A stretch of 64,000 nt of DNA, from the NCBI RefSeq assembly GCF_964656455.1, contig NC_135715.1, forward strand, positions 162,532,437-162,596,436. Direction: 5' to 3'. How positions within the stretch are numbered: position 1 is the first letter of the stretch; each line of letters opens with the position of its first letter. Below, piece by piece: positions 45,831 to 57,150 of the stretch. Source of the DNA: Halichoerus grypus. Taxonomy: Eukaryota; Chordata; Mammalia; Carnivora; Phocidae. The notes under the pieces were generated by a model. It worked only from the letters and a program-made list of their open reading frames with translations, did no database searches and was not told the DNA's origin. The translations under genes were made by a program, and so were the position numbers.

Positions 45831-47384
45831 AAAGATAAACTGGGCAATGCCCCAAGAAGGGAGAGAATACTGTAGCACAAATTTAAACCCACTACCCAGG
45901 CATAAGGTGCTATAAAATTTGAGAGCCTCCTAACTTCCACCATTTTCCTGTCCTGGAATATTTTAGCTTGTAATGAAATGTACGGTGTTCTGCCTCCCAC
46001 TTTTATGTGTAGAAAGAGGTCTTTTTTAATTTTTTTGTGATATGGGAAGGGGAATCCTATGATTCCAGACAGAAAATATTGTACTTCGGTTGACTTTGAA
46101 ATGGGCTTCCATTCCATGAATATAATTAATCCAAAGAAGGTCAAAGTCATTAGAACTTGGGTGACAAAGAACTCTTGAATTTATACTGGCTCACGTGCTG
46201 CCTCACCAGCCTCTTGGCACGCAGAGTTCTTTAATCCAAGTTACTAGATTGGATTTGAAAATGATAGAGCTAGAGAATTTTATGAAGAGCAATGGCGAAA
46301 CATAAATTTAAAAAATGGAAAAATTTGATCTTTGGTAAAAAAATGGTTTTATTTTCTGATGGGAAAAATAAGTTTACTAAAGATGAATCACACTTTAGAT
46401 TTCTCTTACTCACTCTGAACAGAGCCAAAGTAGAAATGTTAATAGGGAAGTCCATTTTCACTATTAGTATGAGCCAATGGTTTAAAAACCAAGGCAATGG
46501 TTTAAAAACAGTGGTTGGAGCAATGCTTTTACAGTTTCAGATATGATAATTTTGAAGAAAACAATGTCATTTGCTGCTATTATTGTAAGAGTCTGATAAT
46601 TAATAGTATTTCTATAATTTTTGATTGTGAGCTCACTTATTTTGGGCTGAGCATGCCAAGTTAAAGAGACCAAGTGTACATTATATTCTGTGTATTCAGT
46701 GGTAAAATTACTGAACTACCATGTGCCTGTTTTTAATTTGTACTTTAGTATTTGTCTTTCAGAGCAGGTATGCTTGACTTTTGGTCATGAATCTGTAGAA
46801 AACTTGCTATTTAAAAATGGTGTGGGATAAATCTTTTTTTTTTTTCATAAATCTCCAGTTTAGCTTTTTAAAAAGAAACCAAACTTTCATATATTAGTTT
46901 TATTTCAAGCAAGGTACACTCCTGGTTTGTTTACTTTCTTTTAGTCACAGTTTCTCATCAAACCAACGGTTTATATCTCTAGGACGTGTGCATTCTGTGT
47001 GATGTGAATGCTCTATGAGAGAGATCAGACTTCAGTCTTGACCCCATCACTCCCTTGGGTTCACTAACCGAACCACTAGTTCTCATGGCTAATTTAATGG
47101 GGATGTTGATGGTTAAATGGATGTCAGATCCCTCATTCCAGTTTTTTTGCAATGCTGGATAGGAACCACAGCCTATCCAGGGATTGATGCCAAAGTGTTA
47201 AATTCAGGTACATGCTGGAGGTTGGAGATGGTGGCAGTGATGGACCCAGAACCAGGGTCATCACTGCCTTAGATCTGTTATTAACCCAAGTCAAGGACCG
47301 TGGCAAGGACTTTCTCAAGTCCTAGACTGAGTGACTTCTTGAGATTTGAGGCTCAGGAAATCTCTGTTATAGGTATATGCATAC

Positions 47385-47793
47385 TTTCTGACATATTCCT
47401 CCTCAAACATCACAGGCATGTTCCCACTTCAGGGCTTTTGCACATACTGTTTCCTCTGTCTGGAATGTTCTCCCCCAGATATCTACCTGGCTTGCTCCCT
47501 CATTTCCTTTAGGCCCTTGCTCAAATGTCATCGTCTACCTTAGTTAACCACCTCCCTGCCCTGCCCCGCCCCACCAAACCCTATATGCTTTCCTGGCTTG
47601 CCTTTTTTCCATAGCATTTCACCCTCTCTTACACTAGATTTTTTACTTATTTATTTGTTTATTATTTGTTTCCCCAAACTAGAGTGTAAGCTCCATGACA
47701 GATGGAACTTTGTCTGCTTTGTTGATTGCCATATCCCCAGTGCCTAGAATAGTACCTGGCATGAAATAAATATTTATTGATTGAATGAATGAA
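47385..47793 (+). repeat. LINE-2 3' end, sense, in the CD28 3' UTR region
   Basis: tgtttcctctgtctggaatg, tgctcaaatgtcatcgtcta, agtgtaagctccatgacaga and the terminal aaataaatatttattgattg with gaatgaatgaat form a well-preserved L2 3' end. Confidence 0.85.
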
Positions 47794-48657
47794 TTTCATA
47801 TACCATATGGATTAATGGTCAGTTTAAATGTACTAATCACACTCTGAGAAGGAGAGAGACAGTTCTGTTTTCTACTTTCCTATTAATAAGTACCAAAATC
47901 CATTTTATCAGTGAAACGGGAGGTAATACATATATATACAGCCAAAATTGATGAAAGAAAACTGACGGATGGAAGTTCATTCACATTTTAGAAATTTTTG
48001 TGCAGTGAGGAAAACCAATACTGTTAGAAAGAAACATCTTGAAAAGTCATGCTAAATAAGCCACAGTCAAGACTAAGTTGATTTTCCACTGAAGTCCCCA
48101 AATCTACTCTTAATGGAATATTGACTATGTTTTAAACATTACTTTGGACTAAGATTTCTAAAAATGTTGCCTTTGTAGTTTAAATCCCATCTTACAATTG
48201 AACTGCTACTCATTTCTCTCTCTCTCTTTTTTTTGGCCCCAACAAATTCTATAAATGCCTTGCCTGGCTGTGATTCAAAAAGAGTTCAAAGATGAGAATG
48301 CTGGGGACAGACAATTTCAGCTTCTTTATCTGTCATGCTCATAACTGAACACTCCAATGGCTTGCAATAATTTAAAAATAAAAGAACAACAGTGAACAAA
48401 ATTGTGGCACTTGGAGTAAGTTGAAAATTCAAATCAGACATGTTAATCACCACACACAGACAGACACACATACACAGAGCTTGTGGGTAGGGGAAGGCCC
48501 TTGAGTAAGAGACACAGAGCTGGTCTGATAATTTACATAGCAGCTCCTATTTATTTCATTGCAAACTGTGCTTGGAAGGTGGCCTGAAGTCAAATAAGTG
48601 TGCCATGAAGACTTCTCCAAAGCGACTCTTCTTTGTTAAATGGAGCTCATTAAGTTA

Positions 48658-48663
48658 AATAAA
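48658..48663 (+). terminator. CD28: Distal CD28 poly(A) signal AATAAA
   Basis: AATAAA in gttaaataaagg is followed about 20 bases later by a clear GT-rich element (cttgtatgtgtcattc, from about 48685), the usual arrangement for cleavage near 48675-48680. The distance from the stop fits a long 3' UTR form. Another AATAAA at 47765 is part of an L2 tail and less convincing. Confidence 0.5.
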
Positions 48664-50704
48664 GGTAAACTTGAAAAAGATGAGCTTGTATGTGTCATTC
48701 TACTCCAAGAAAGACTGAACTTAGCTAGTCACACATGAATTCAACTGGACAAAACAATTCAATCGGAAAGGGACAAGATTGATCAAAATTAGCCATTAAA
48801 TCCATTTGCTCAATAAGCACTCCTTTGTTGGGCTAATAAAAATAGTGTAACCTAGTTCTGCAAAAAAGTTCTAGTACCTTGAAACCCAAGTTCAAAGAGA
48901 AATAAAATGCAAACTTCATAACTTCACCTAACAGACCTCCCACCATGTTCTAGCTATATAACTATGTGAATGGTGTAATCACTCATAGCCCTGAATTAAC
49001 TTTTTTTCTCCAGTCTGATAAAACATAGGGATTTCTTTTAAAGCAGTACCTTTTCTGCTCTCTCATCTTGCCTGTAACCAAGATAATAGGTGAGGGAGAA
49101 AAATCAAAGAAACTTCTGGATCCATCATAATGGATGCTTAACTATCTCACTAAGCAGCAGCAAAAAGGATGGTCTGGGAGTCATAACAGACCCTTGTTTG
49201 GTAACTTCTCTGTGTCTCCTAAACTGAGGCACTGCCTAACTCTTGACTTTTCGTCAGTTTTCCTGGTCCTCAAAAGAAGTTTGGTTCTTCAGGACCAAAT
49301 CTGAGTGGGTGGATCTCACAACTTTCTCTGACTTGGCATCCCAAAGGAGTCTGTGCTTTCCCTTCGAAGATTCACAGGCTCTCAGCACTTAGAAACCCAG
49401 ACCACTGCCCAGAGTACACTTTCTCGGCGCTTCTTTTGTTCTTTTCAGGGTGTGTGGACACTTGGGCTCCATAATCGAAAAATGCTTGGGATGAAATATG
49501 GGTGATCCAAGAATATTTTCTCTTTTCTAAGCTGACCCCGTTATTGAGGCCACTCTGAAGGCCAGACTGTATGCTTTCCAAGCCCCGTTTCCTACCCTTT
49601 TTGCCGGCTGAAACTGTGAAAGGTTTTGGGGTGCCAGGAATTCGAGGGGACAAAAAGTCACAGAAGGGGGAATTTATCCCAGAGCAGGGGTGGCCTGCCT
49701 TCTCCTCACACTGCATCTGACAGTGCTATCTCAATGACAGACTTAAACGCTTCTCTGGCTCCAGAGAACAAGTTGTGAGAGCTGGCTGGAAATGTCAGTT
49801 GAGACAAAAGAGCAGCAAACAGCTTTGTTTTCCTATAGTTGTGGTTTTACTTGGTGATGATGACACATGAAGATGAAAATGTGCAGCATGAACTCCAGTT
49901 GTTATCTGAGTGAGCATCTCTGCCAACACTGAAGGATATGTGTGGGTGTCACCTGCAAGCAAAGAGAGAAAAAAAAAGAGGCCCTGTTTCGGAAAGAAGA
50001 GCCAGTTAATCAAAGATCAACAAGTGGTGCTGTTTATTTCATGAGCTTTATATTCGATTTCCTTCCCTTGTTAATCTCCAAGTCTCAATTTAGTCTCCGG
50101 ACTAAATATGTAAGTGTCTGGTGATGGAGGAAGGGGTGGAAAAGGTGGACTCGAATGGGCATCATGGCCGTTACTATAGTGAAGTCATTTCTTTCATGTC
50201 TCCTGGGCGCATACCTAACATTTGATACGTTAGCTTCCAAATAGTGTGTTAGCTCCGCACTCTTGAGAACCTGTGGCATATTATACAAGGGTAGACACAC
50301 TTGAGCTTGCTGTTGGGGACCCTTTTCCACTCCCAACCCCATGCAACTCTTGTTTCACTTGCTTAATGCTGCTTCCTCCTCTCTTCCTCTTCATTCACTC
50401 AGTAACTCCTTCATGAGCACCTGCTCAGCTCCAAGAAGTAGGCGAGGTCCTGGGGACGTGACAGCGAGCAACACGGCATTATTATCTCCTCCTTTGCCAA
50501 GTGTAAAACGTAAACTTTGTCTAGCCCTTCTCCTTCTCCTTCTTCTCTTTAAACACCCTGCTCCTCCTCTGGATGACCACTTACTCTTAATTATGGGCTC
50601 ACACCTTCATGTGACTGTTTGATAGCCTCTGGTTGGTCGGTTTGCCTGAAATTTATTTCTTTGAGATGTTCTTATTTAACCTTGCTAGCACAGTTAATGT
50701 CTTA

Positions 50705-51055
50705 GATCAGGGATTGACAAGCTTTTTCTGGAGAGGGCCAGAGAGGAACTAGCTTAGGCTTTGCAAACACACAGTCTTGTGCAGCTACTGAACTCCTGCC
50801 ACTGGAGTGTGAAAGCTGCCATAGACAATACGTAAACAAATGAGCACGTCTGCCTTCCTGTAAACTTTTATTTGTAGACATTGATATCTGGGTTTCATAT
50901 AACTTTCATAGGTCACACAATATGAGTATTCTTATTATTCCCCGCCCCCCCACAGCCATTTATCACGTAAAATCCATTCTGAGCTCACGGGCTGTTCAAA
51001 GGCAGCCTGTGGGCTGGATTTGGTCTGCAGGCTGCAGTTTGCTGACTTAGACCCA
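50705..51055 (+). mobile_element. hAT-type DNA transposon relic (family name uncertain)
   Basis: Starts cagggattgacaagctttt, continues with gccatagacaatacgtaaac and acttttatttgtagacattg and ends ttggtctgcaggctgcagt plus ttgctgac, an inverted repeat of the start. About 350 bp with a likely internal insertion around 50930-50995. The pattern is a common MER-type element; I am not sure of its name. Confidence 0.7.
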
Positions 51056-53098
51056 AGCCACCATTTTAGCTACAAGAGTGTCTTTGAATTCCAGCCACCA
51101 TCTGCATTTTTAGGGCTGGAAGCCATCAGTTTGGATGTGTGTAAAGGCTTCTTGGGAGTGGTGAATGTTAAATATCTGTTTTGAAAGAAGGGCATGGATC
51201 ATTCAAGAAGAAGGAAGAAGAAACTTCATCGGAGGGAAAGGCATTTTAGGTGGAAGGAACGGGAGATTATAAGAAAAGAGGAGGAGAAGCTGTTTCAGAA
51301 TGATGGAGTCCCTTGCACATTATTGCTAAAAGCCTACAAATCTTGGGAATTGTGGTTACTCTTCTCTCAAGTCATGTTTGCTTTTCTGCTCTTTTCTAAG
51401 CATCAAATCCTCCTCATCTCCAAGGAGACAAAGTGAATTTTGAGTCACAGCAGGCAGCAAAAAACATGGCCTCGTCTTATGTAATGGACAGGACTACTCT
51501 CCCTGCGAACCCTTCCAGACATAGCACAGTCAAATCCAACATGGGCTGGGTGCGGCAGAGGTCAGAAACAGCTGTCTCAGAATTAGCCTCCTACTTTCTG
51601 CCCATCACCTGTGCTTTCAGTCTGCACTTGGCTGCCATTTTATGGGTGACCAAGGGTGACCTCCCTGGAATCCAGACTTTCACAGGTAACTGGTGAAATC
51701 AGTTTTACTCAGATAAGAAGGGCACTGACCCACCCCTTACCATTCCCTCATCCCCACTCCTGACTCCCGTCTACAGCTGCTGGTTACACCCAAGGTACAA
51801 ATAATTCCTGGAAGCAGTCCAGCATATGTGGGCACCCCAAGCCACACACCCATTCACACCATCTGAGCAATTTAAAAATAGGGTCAAATGTAGCATTTAG
51901 CTTGATCTGTCCAGCCAAGATCAGGAAATTGCCTCTAAAAGGTCAGATGATTGAGATCATTTTGCCAACAGTGTGGGATGTCAGTAATGAATAAAGATTC
52001 TGGCAGAATGAATTTATCCTGACTTTCTTTATGACATTCAAGTTCTGGGTCTGCATGAACGGCCTCAGGAATTCTAAGAAGAATTTTCTTCTCCATCATG
52101 CAGGGCTACTGTGTACACTTATGTGTTGTATGCTGCGCACAAGGGCCCCGAGCCAAGGGGCTGGAGGGGGCCGAAATCCAGTAGGATCCCCTTAAGCTAC
52201 TCACTTGCAAGAGCTATGTCCACTGGGAGAGGGCACCTTTCTCTAATGCCCACACATAGGGGCTACCAAGGTGCTGACAGAATGCTTACTCTGCCATTTG
52301 GTTACTGAGCTCTTTATAAAATAAATTAGATCCTCATTCTCAAAACAGGAATTATCTAGGATGAGCAAGAGTTAAAAATCAACCAAACAAGTGGAATGAT
52401 TCTTAATACCATAAAAATTTCTCTCCTGGGCCCCTTCTTTAGTCTTTTCTGCACAGTTTAATTCAGTTGGTTGATTTTTCCTGAAATACATCTTGGTGGG
52501 GTTGAGGAGGAGATTGTTTTTTAGGAGTAATGTGAGAAGAAACTTCCTGGCTCAGATTTCTGAAGAAAAAATCTGTGACCTGGAGAACACTAGGTTTGGA
52601 TTTAGTTCTCAAAATGTCCTTGGAACTTTTTAGTTAATGGCAGAATCTACTCTTATTTTATAGTTATCAGTACATGAGGGGTTTAGACTAAATAACCTCA
52701 AGTCTGATACTTATAATAGCTTTCATATTCCTTATTATAACTCTGCCAGGATAATCTTCCCCAAATAAATGCCATTGTTTTGAGTTTTTGCCCATCATCA
52801 CATTCCTGTTTTATAGATATAAATATTTTATGTTCGATATTTGTCAATAAGGATTATTTGAATAAACCTACAATTTCCTATAACTCTTAAATTCAACAAT
52901 TTATCACAAAAATTTCCATCACTTTCTCTTAAGAAAATAATGAATTTTATTCATAAGTTCAGGCTAGAAATCATGAAAAATTTTTGGGACTTGTGGGCTT
53001 TTTGTGTGAGTTTAATTTAAAAAGCACCTTCACATTATAACATAAGAAACTATTACATCATTTCTAGAGTTTGTCATTTTCCAAATAATAAAATTCTT

Positions 53099-53287
53099 TT
53101 TTTTTTTTTTCCTGAAAGTGTGAGCAGTGGGGAGGGGCAAAGGGAGAGGGAGAGAGAGAATCTTAAGCAGTCTCCATGCTCAGTATGGAGCCTTGTTGCA
53201 GGGCTTAGTCTCACGACCCTGAGACCATGACCTGAGTCAAAATCAGGAGTCGGAGGCTTAACAGAGAGAGCCACCCAGGCATCCCTG
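53099..53287 (-). mobile_element. CAN-SINE, antisense, diverged
   Basis: Poly(T) followed by a body without the usual TTTATTTATT box, ending gagccacccaggcatccc. Flanking copies aaataataaaattctt (53083-53098) and aaataataaatttctt (53288-53303) differ at one base. Confidence 0.9.
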
Positions 53288-53744
53288 AAATAATAAATTT
53301 CTTGATGATATAAAATTTATATTATTTAGTCTCCCATGGTGAACTCTATCTTGAATATGATAGGTGCTCAAGTGCTCTTAACTGAATGCATAAATGGATG
53401 GATGAATGAACATCTTTCATTTCATAAATATCTGCAACCTGTTTTGGTCTTTTTTTGTTTTTGTTTTTGTTTTGGTCTTTGACAGATTAGATGAACTAGC
53501 TACTGTGAAAAGACTTGGGAAGATTGGAGACTACTGATAAAGATTTTGCATTTCTTAAATTGATGAAATGTATTCTATTAGTATATACATTTTCAGACAT
53601 TGTTCAGACATTCAGAAGCAATACCCATTTCCCCTTCCTTGGCAACAAACAGAACTCTAATTGCGTTCAGAAGCACCCTCCAAGTGCTTTTGGGATGTTC
53701 CAGGGAATGGATAATGATTGGTTTAAGCTGTAATAGTGGTCCTA

Positions 53745-54140
53745 TCTTCTCATTAGTGACTGTTATAAGCAGGGACACGTGACAACATTCTGACCAATAA
53801 CCATGGTAGTATGTTCTAAGGGACCTCCGTGAAAGTTTTTCCTTGCTCTTAAAAAGAGGTCTGTGGAAATAAAAAGTCTCTTGTCTGCTACAGAGTGTTG
53901 TGTCTGTATGCGGCATCTGGAACAGTCATTTTAAGACTGTGAGAGGAGTTAGCCTGAGAAGAACATGATGAGGTAGACAGAGCAGGAAGAGGGATGGAAC
54001 CCGGGTTCTGATGACATTGTTAAGCTGCAGATGGAATCAACACCGAAGCTCTTCTTTCTTCAACTTCTTGTCATGTGAGACAATAAATAGCTGTATTATT
54101 TAAGGTATTTGAGTTGGATTTTCTGTTGTGTGAAGCTTAA
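53745..54140. repeat. Unclassified ancient interspersed repeat
   Basis: tctgaccaataaccatggta at one end and acaataaatagctgtattat plus ttgagttggattttctgttg at the other recall a common mammalian repeat class similar to the one at 4235. Name not assigned. Confidence 0.4.
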
Positions 54141-54561
54141 AACATTTAACAAGTAACTCCATCTTCATGCTTACTGATGTTCATAAATACTCATAGATTA
54201 TATTACTTGGGGATACCCAGAACTTGACTCAATTTATCTTGTTGACCTGCTCAATAATTAGTCTCTGATAATTCTGAATAACTAAATGTTACTACCACAC
54301 TCAGGACAGTAGTTATATCTGCTGACATGTGAAACTTGGGAAGCTTTCTTCCGTGAACACACTGCCTATTGGGGTGTTATAGATTATAGAATAGCAGAAG
54401 ATACAAGACCCCCACAAGAGATCAGTAAGACTTACTCCTTCTCTTCCTTCTATTATATGAACTGATGAGAAGGAGCCCCTCTTGGAAGGAGTCTGGGAAA
54501 TTTATAGTTATTTTTGAATTAAATATATATGTGAAGAACAGGAACATTGGCTTACTTCCTT

Positions 54562-54601
54562 GCAGTATAGGATACTACACAGCAGTATAGGATACTGCAC
54601 A
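54562..54601. repeat. Tandem duplication of a 20-bp unit
   Basis: gcagtataggatactacaca occurs twice in direct succession with one mismatch (A to G). Short, non-coding. Confidence 0.9.
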
Positions 54602-55244
54602 CCAGTCTTTCAAGATTCTTCTAGCTGACTGGTCTTGTTCTATTCCTGTACTTCTTAATGCTCCTTAAATTCCAGGGACCAGTAGGAGAGGGAGGTCATA
54701 GTAGGTGTAAAACAATAAATATTTAAAAAATATATTAAATTAAAAAAATCAAAATATACTTTATTAAAAATATAAATGAAAAAAATTACATTATTAATTT
54801 AGACCAGTGGCTTGAAATTAGGGGGGAAAAAACCCCCTCTTTCTTTTAATGAAATCTTATCAGAAGGTCAAAGTAGATTTACTCGGCTTGACCCTGATTG
54901 TTTCAGTCTCTTTCAGCTTCTGGCAGTGGCTACTCAGGTAAGACTGATCTTCCTTGGGATGACACATTAACTTCTAGAGTGGCTTTGGGATTTCCTGGAG
55001 GAAGTCTTGTGTCCTGTGAAAAGAATGCAAACTGAAGACACATGTGTTCATTATAGTGATAGACACTGAGATGGACAGAGAGGTTTAACACATTGTCCTG
55101 ACCTCAGAAATTTACTATCTGGTTGGGGAAATAACTGGTCATAAACAGTAAATACTAAGCTCCAATTAAGTGATATAGAATGCAAATTCAGAAGTGAAAG
55201 GTGATTGTGACTGGAGCTTCAGATCTGGCTCTGGACTGGAATGA

Positions 55245-55640
55245 ATATTATTTTATATGCATCTTTTCAAACTCGTGTGAAGTAGAATTGCTTTGAGGAA
55301 GAGTATTTGCATTTTTAATTTTTATTGTCAATTTGCTTTGCAGAGAGGTCATACCGATGTTCGAGAGAGGCTATCATCCTACTTATCCTCAGTAATACAG
55401 TGTTATCAACACTTTCGATCTTTGCCAATTTGATAGTTTAAAAATGATATCTCATCACTGAATTAATTTGCATTTCCTTTTTTATGAATCAGATTCATTA
55501 TCTTTTCATATGGTTAAGAGTAATTTATATCTCATTTTCTGTGAACTGTCAACTCATATTTTTTGTTCATTTCTTTCAGCTGTACTATTGTCTTTTAGTG
55601 TAAGACCCCTTTAAGGAAACTAGCCCTTTGCTTGTAACTC
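55245..55640 (-). repeat. Old L1 fragment, antisense
   Basis: Shows tatttgcatttttaattttt, ttgccaatttgatagttt, ttcatatggttaagag and tgtgaactgtcaactcat, the reverse complement of an L1 ORF2/3' region seen in many mammalian L1M copies. No coding capacity remains. Confidence 0.7.
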
Positions 55641-55689
55641 CTTCATTTTAGTGATGAAAGATGTAAGCTGTTGTTTCATTGTTCATTCA

Positions 55690-56930
55690 TCAATATCTAT
55701 GAAACACTCATTCGGTGCCTGCACTGCACTTGGCACAAGAGTTAGATATAGCCCCTGCCTTCAGGAAGCTTCCAGGCTATGGGAGATACAGTATCTTTCC
55801 CATGTCTTATTGATCTAGTATAAACAAGGTATAGGGAGATATTGGAGCTCAAGGGTGTAGCACCATTTAACCCATGGGAAGAGTTGGGGAGACTCAGGAA
55901 AGTATTTGTGGAGCACATGACACAGTTGAATCATAGAGGACAAGGGAGACTTAGCCAGAACACAGAGAGGAGATTTACATTCAGGTAGAGAGACCAACTT
56001 ATACAAAAACACAAGCACAGTGTCTTTGAGGAGTTCAGCATATGAATTCAGAGTGGCTGGAGAGCAGGTTAAAAGTGAGAGAGTGTAAGAGCTGAGAGTA
56101 GCAGCAGGGCTGACATCATATCATGACAAACTCATGCCAAGAAATTTGGAGTTTATCTCAAGGGCACTGGAAAGCTAATAAAAAAAAAATATCTATCTAT
56201 CTATCTATCTATATATCTTCACTTTAAATTATTATAATTTATAATGAATAACTTTACATTATGGAAAGCCACAAAATGAAAACTCAAAGTCTTCCACTTC
56301 CTTGTCCCCTCCCCTACAGTTCTAGTCTTCAGTTTTTACAGTTTATATTTATTTTCATAATAAATATATTTATGTTCATATTTCTTGATTTATCAAGCTT
56401 AACAGTACTTATGGACTCTCCACAGTGAAAGATGAAGAATTTAGCTCATTTCCACTAACTCCCACACTCCCAATTTTTTTGAGAACTTTAAGCATGTGAG
56501 GGACCTAATTAGATTAGAATTTTAGAAAGATAATTTTGCTAACATGTGAAGGGTGCTCTGGTAGCTGTTGTAGTAATTGGGGCAAGAAGGTGGGATGGGG
56601 GCGGGGTTAGTGGAAGGTACTTGGAAAGGTTAGGATGGCAGCTGACTAGGAGTTATTAGAGGGAGGGAGAGGGTGGGTGCTCTTTGGGTGCTAACAGGTG
56701 CTACATCAGGTGGTACTTACACTCTGAGATAGGGATGCAGGAGGAGACAGCGATTTTAGCAGGGAAGGAAGATGATGAATTTCACTTTGGATATGTTGAG
56801 TTTGACATGTTTTTGGGAATCCAGGTAGAGATGCCTTCTGAGGCAGCTGGACACAGAATTGTAGCACTCAGGAGTCAGACCTGGGCTGGCAGAGATAGAT
56901 TTTTGAGTCAGGCATCAACCTATAGTTTAT
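55690..56930 (-). repeat. LINE-2 relic, antisense, interrupted
   Basis: cccctgccttcaggaagctt, gaaatttggagtttatctca, ttggatatgttgagtttgac and gagtcagacctgggctggca run in antisense L2 order. The block 56185-56440 (ATCT repeat and AT-rich DNA) does not match and interrupts it. Confidence 0.65.
56190..56216. repeat. (ATCT)n microsatellite
   Basis: About six ATCT units after an A run, interrupting the antisense L2. Confidence 0.9.
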
Positions 56931-56944
56931 TCATTTTCTCACTT

Positions 56945-57150
56945 ATTCTTGCAACATATATTTATTGTCTTCTATGAGCTACATGCTGGGTATAAAATGG
57001 TGACAGCAGATAAGTTTCTTTACCTCATGGAGCTTTCAGAGAGGTGGGAGATAGACAGTAATACATAAACTTATAAAAATATGCATAATTACAGATTGAG
57101 GTAGGTGCTATGAAGAAAAGAATACAATTTATGAGATAGAATAACAGCAT
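56945..57150 (-). repeat. Second antisense LINE-2 3' end
   Basis: acatatatttattgtcttct, cctcatggagctttcagaga and ggtaggtgctatgaagaaaa repeat the L2 3'-end signature just after the longer copy, so two copies lie head to tail. Confidence 0.6.

Larger units (their letters stand above)
44002..48680 (+). other. CD28: CD28 3' untranslated region (long form, inferred)
   Basis: The sequence after TGA contains an ATTTA pentamer in a T/A-rich context at 44259-44263, a proximal AATAAA at 44733 and a distal AATAAA at 48658. Human CD28 is reported to give short and long mRNAs differing in 3' UTR, and these two sites would give about 1.6 kb and 5.5 kb here. The long form would include a sense CAN-SINE (45657-45830), a MIR relic near 45370-45500 and an L2 3' end (47385-47793). 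The end point is inferred. Confidence 0.55.

Noticed and set aside
51194..51696. Two adjacent ORFs (80 and 87 codons)
   Set aside because: No recognisable domain, no exon signals and length within chance; kept as unassigned DNA.
53745..54140. Possible solitary retroviral LTR
   Set aside because: It has an AATAAA-like motif (acaataaatagc) and repeat character, but no TG...CA ends with duplication and no family I can name, so it is listed only as an unclassified repeat.
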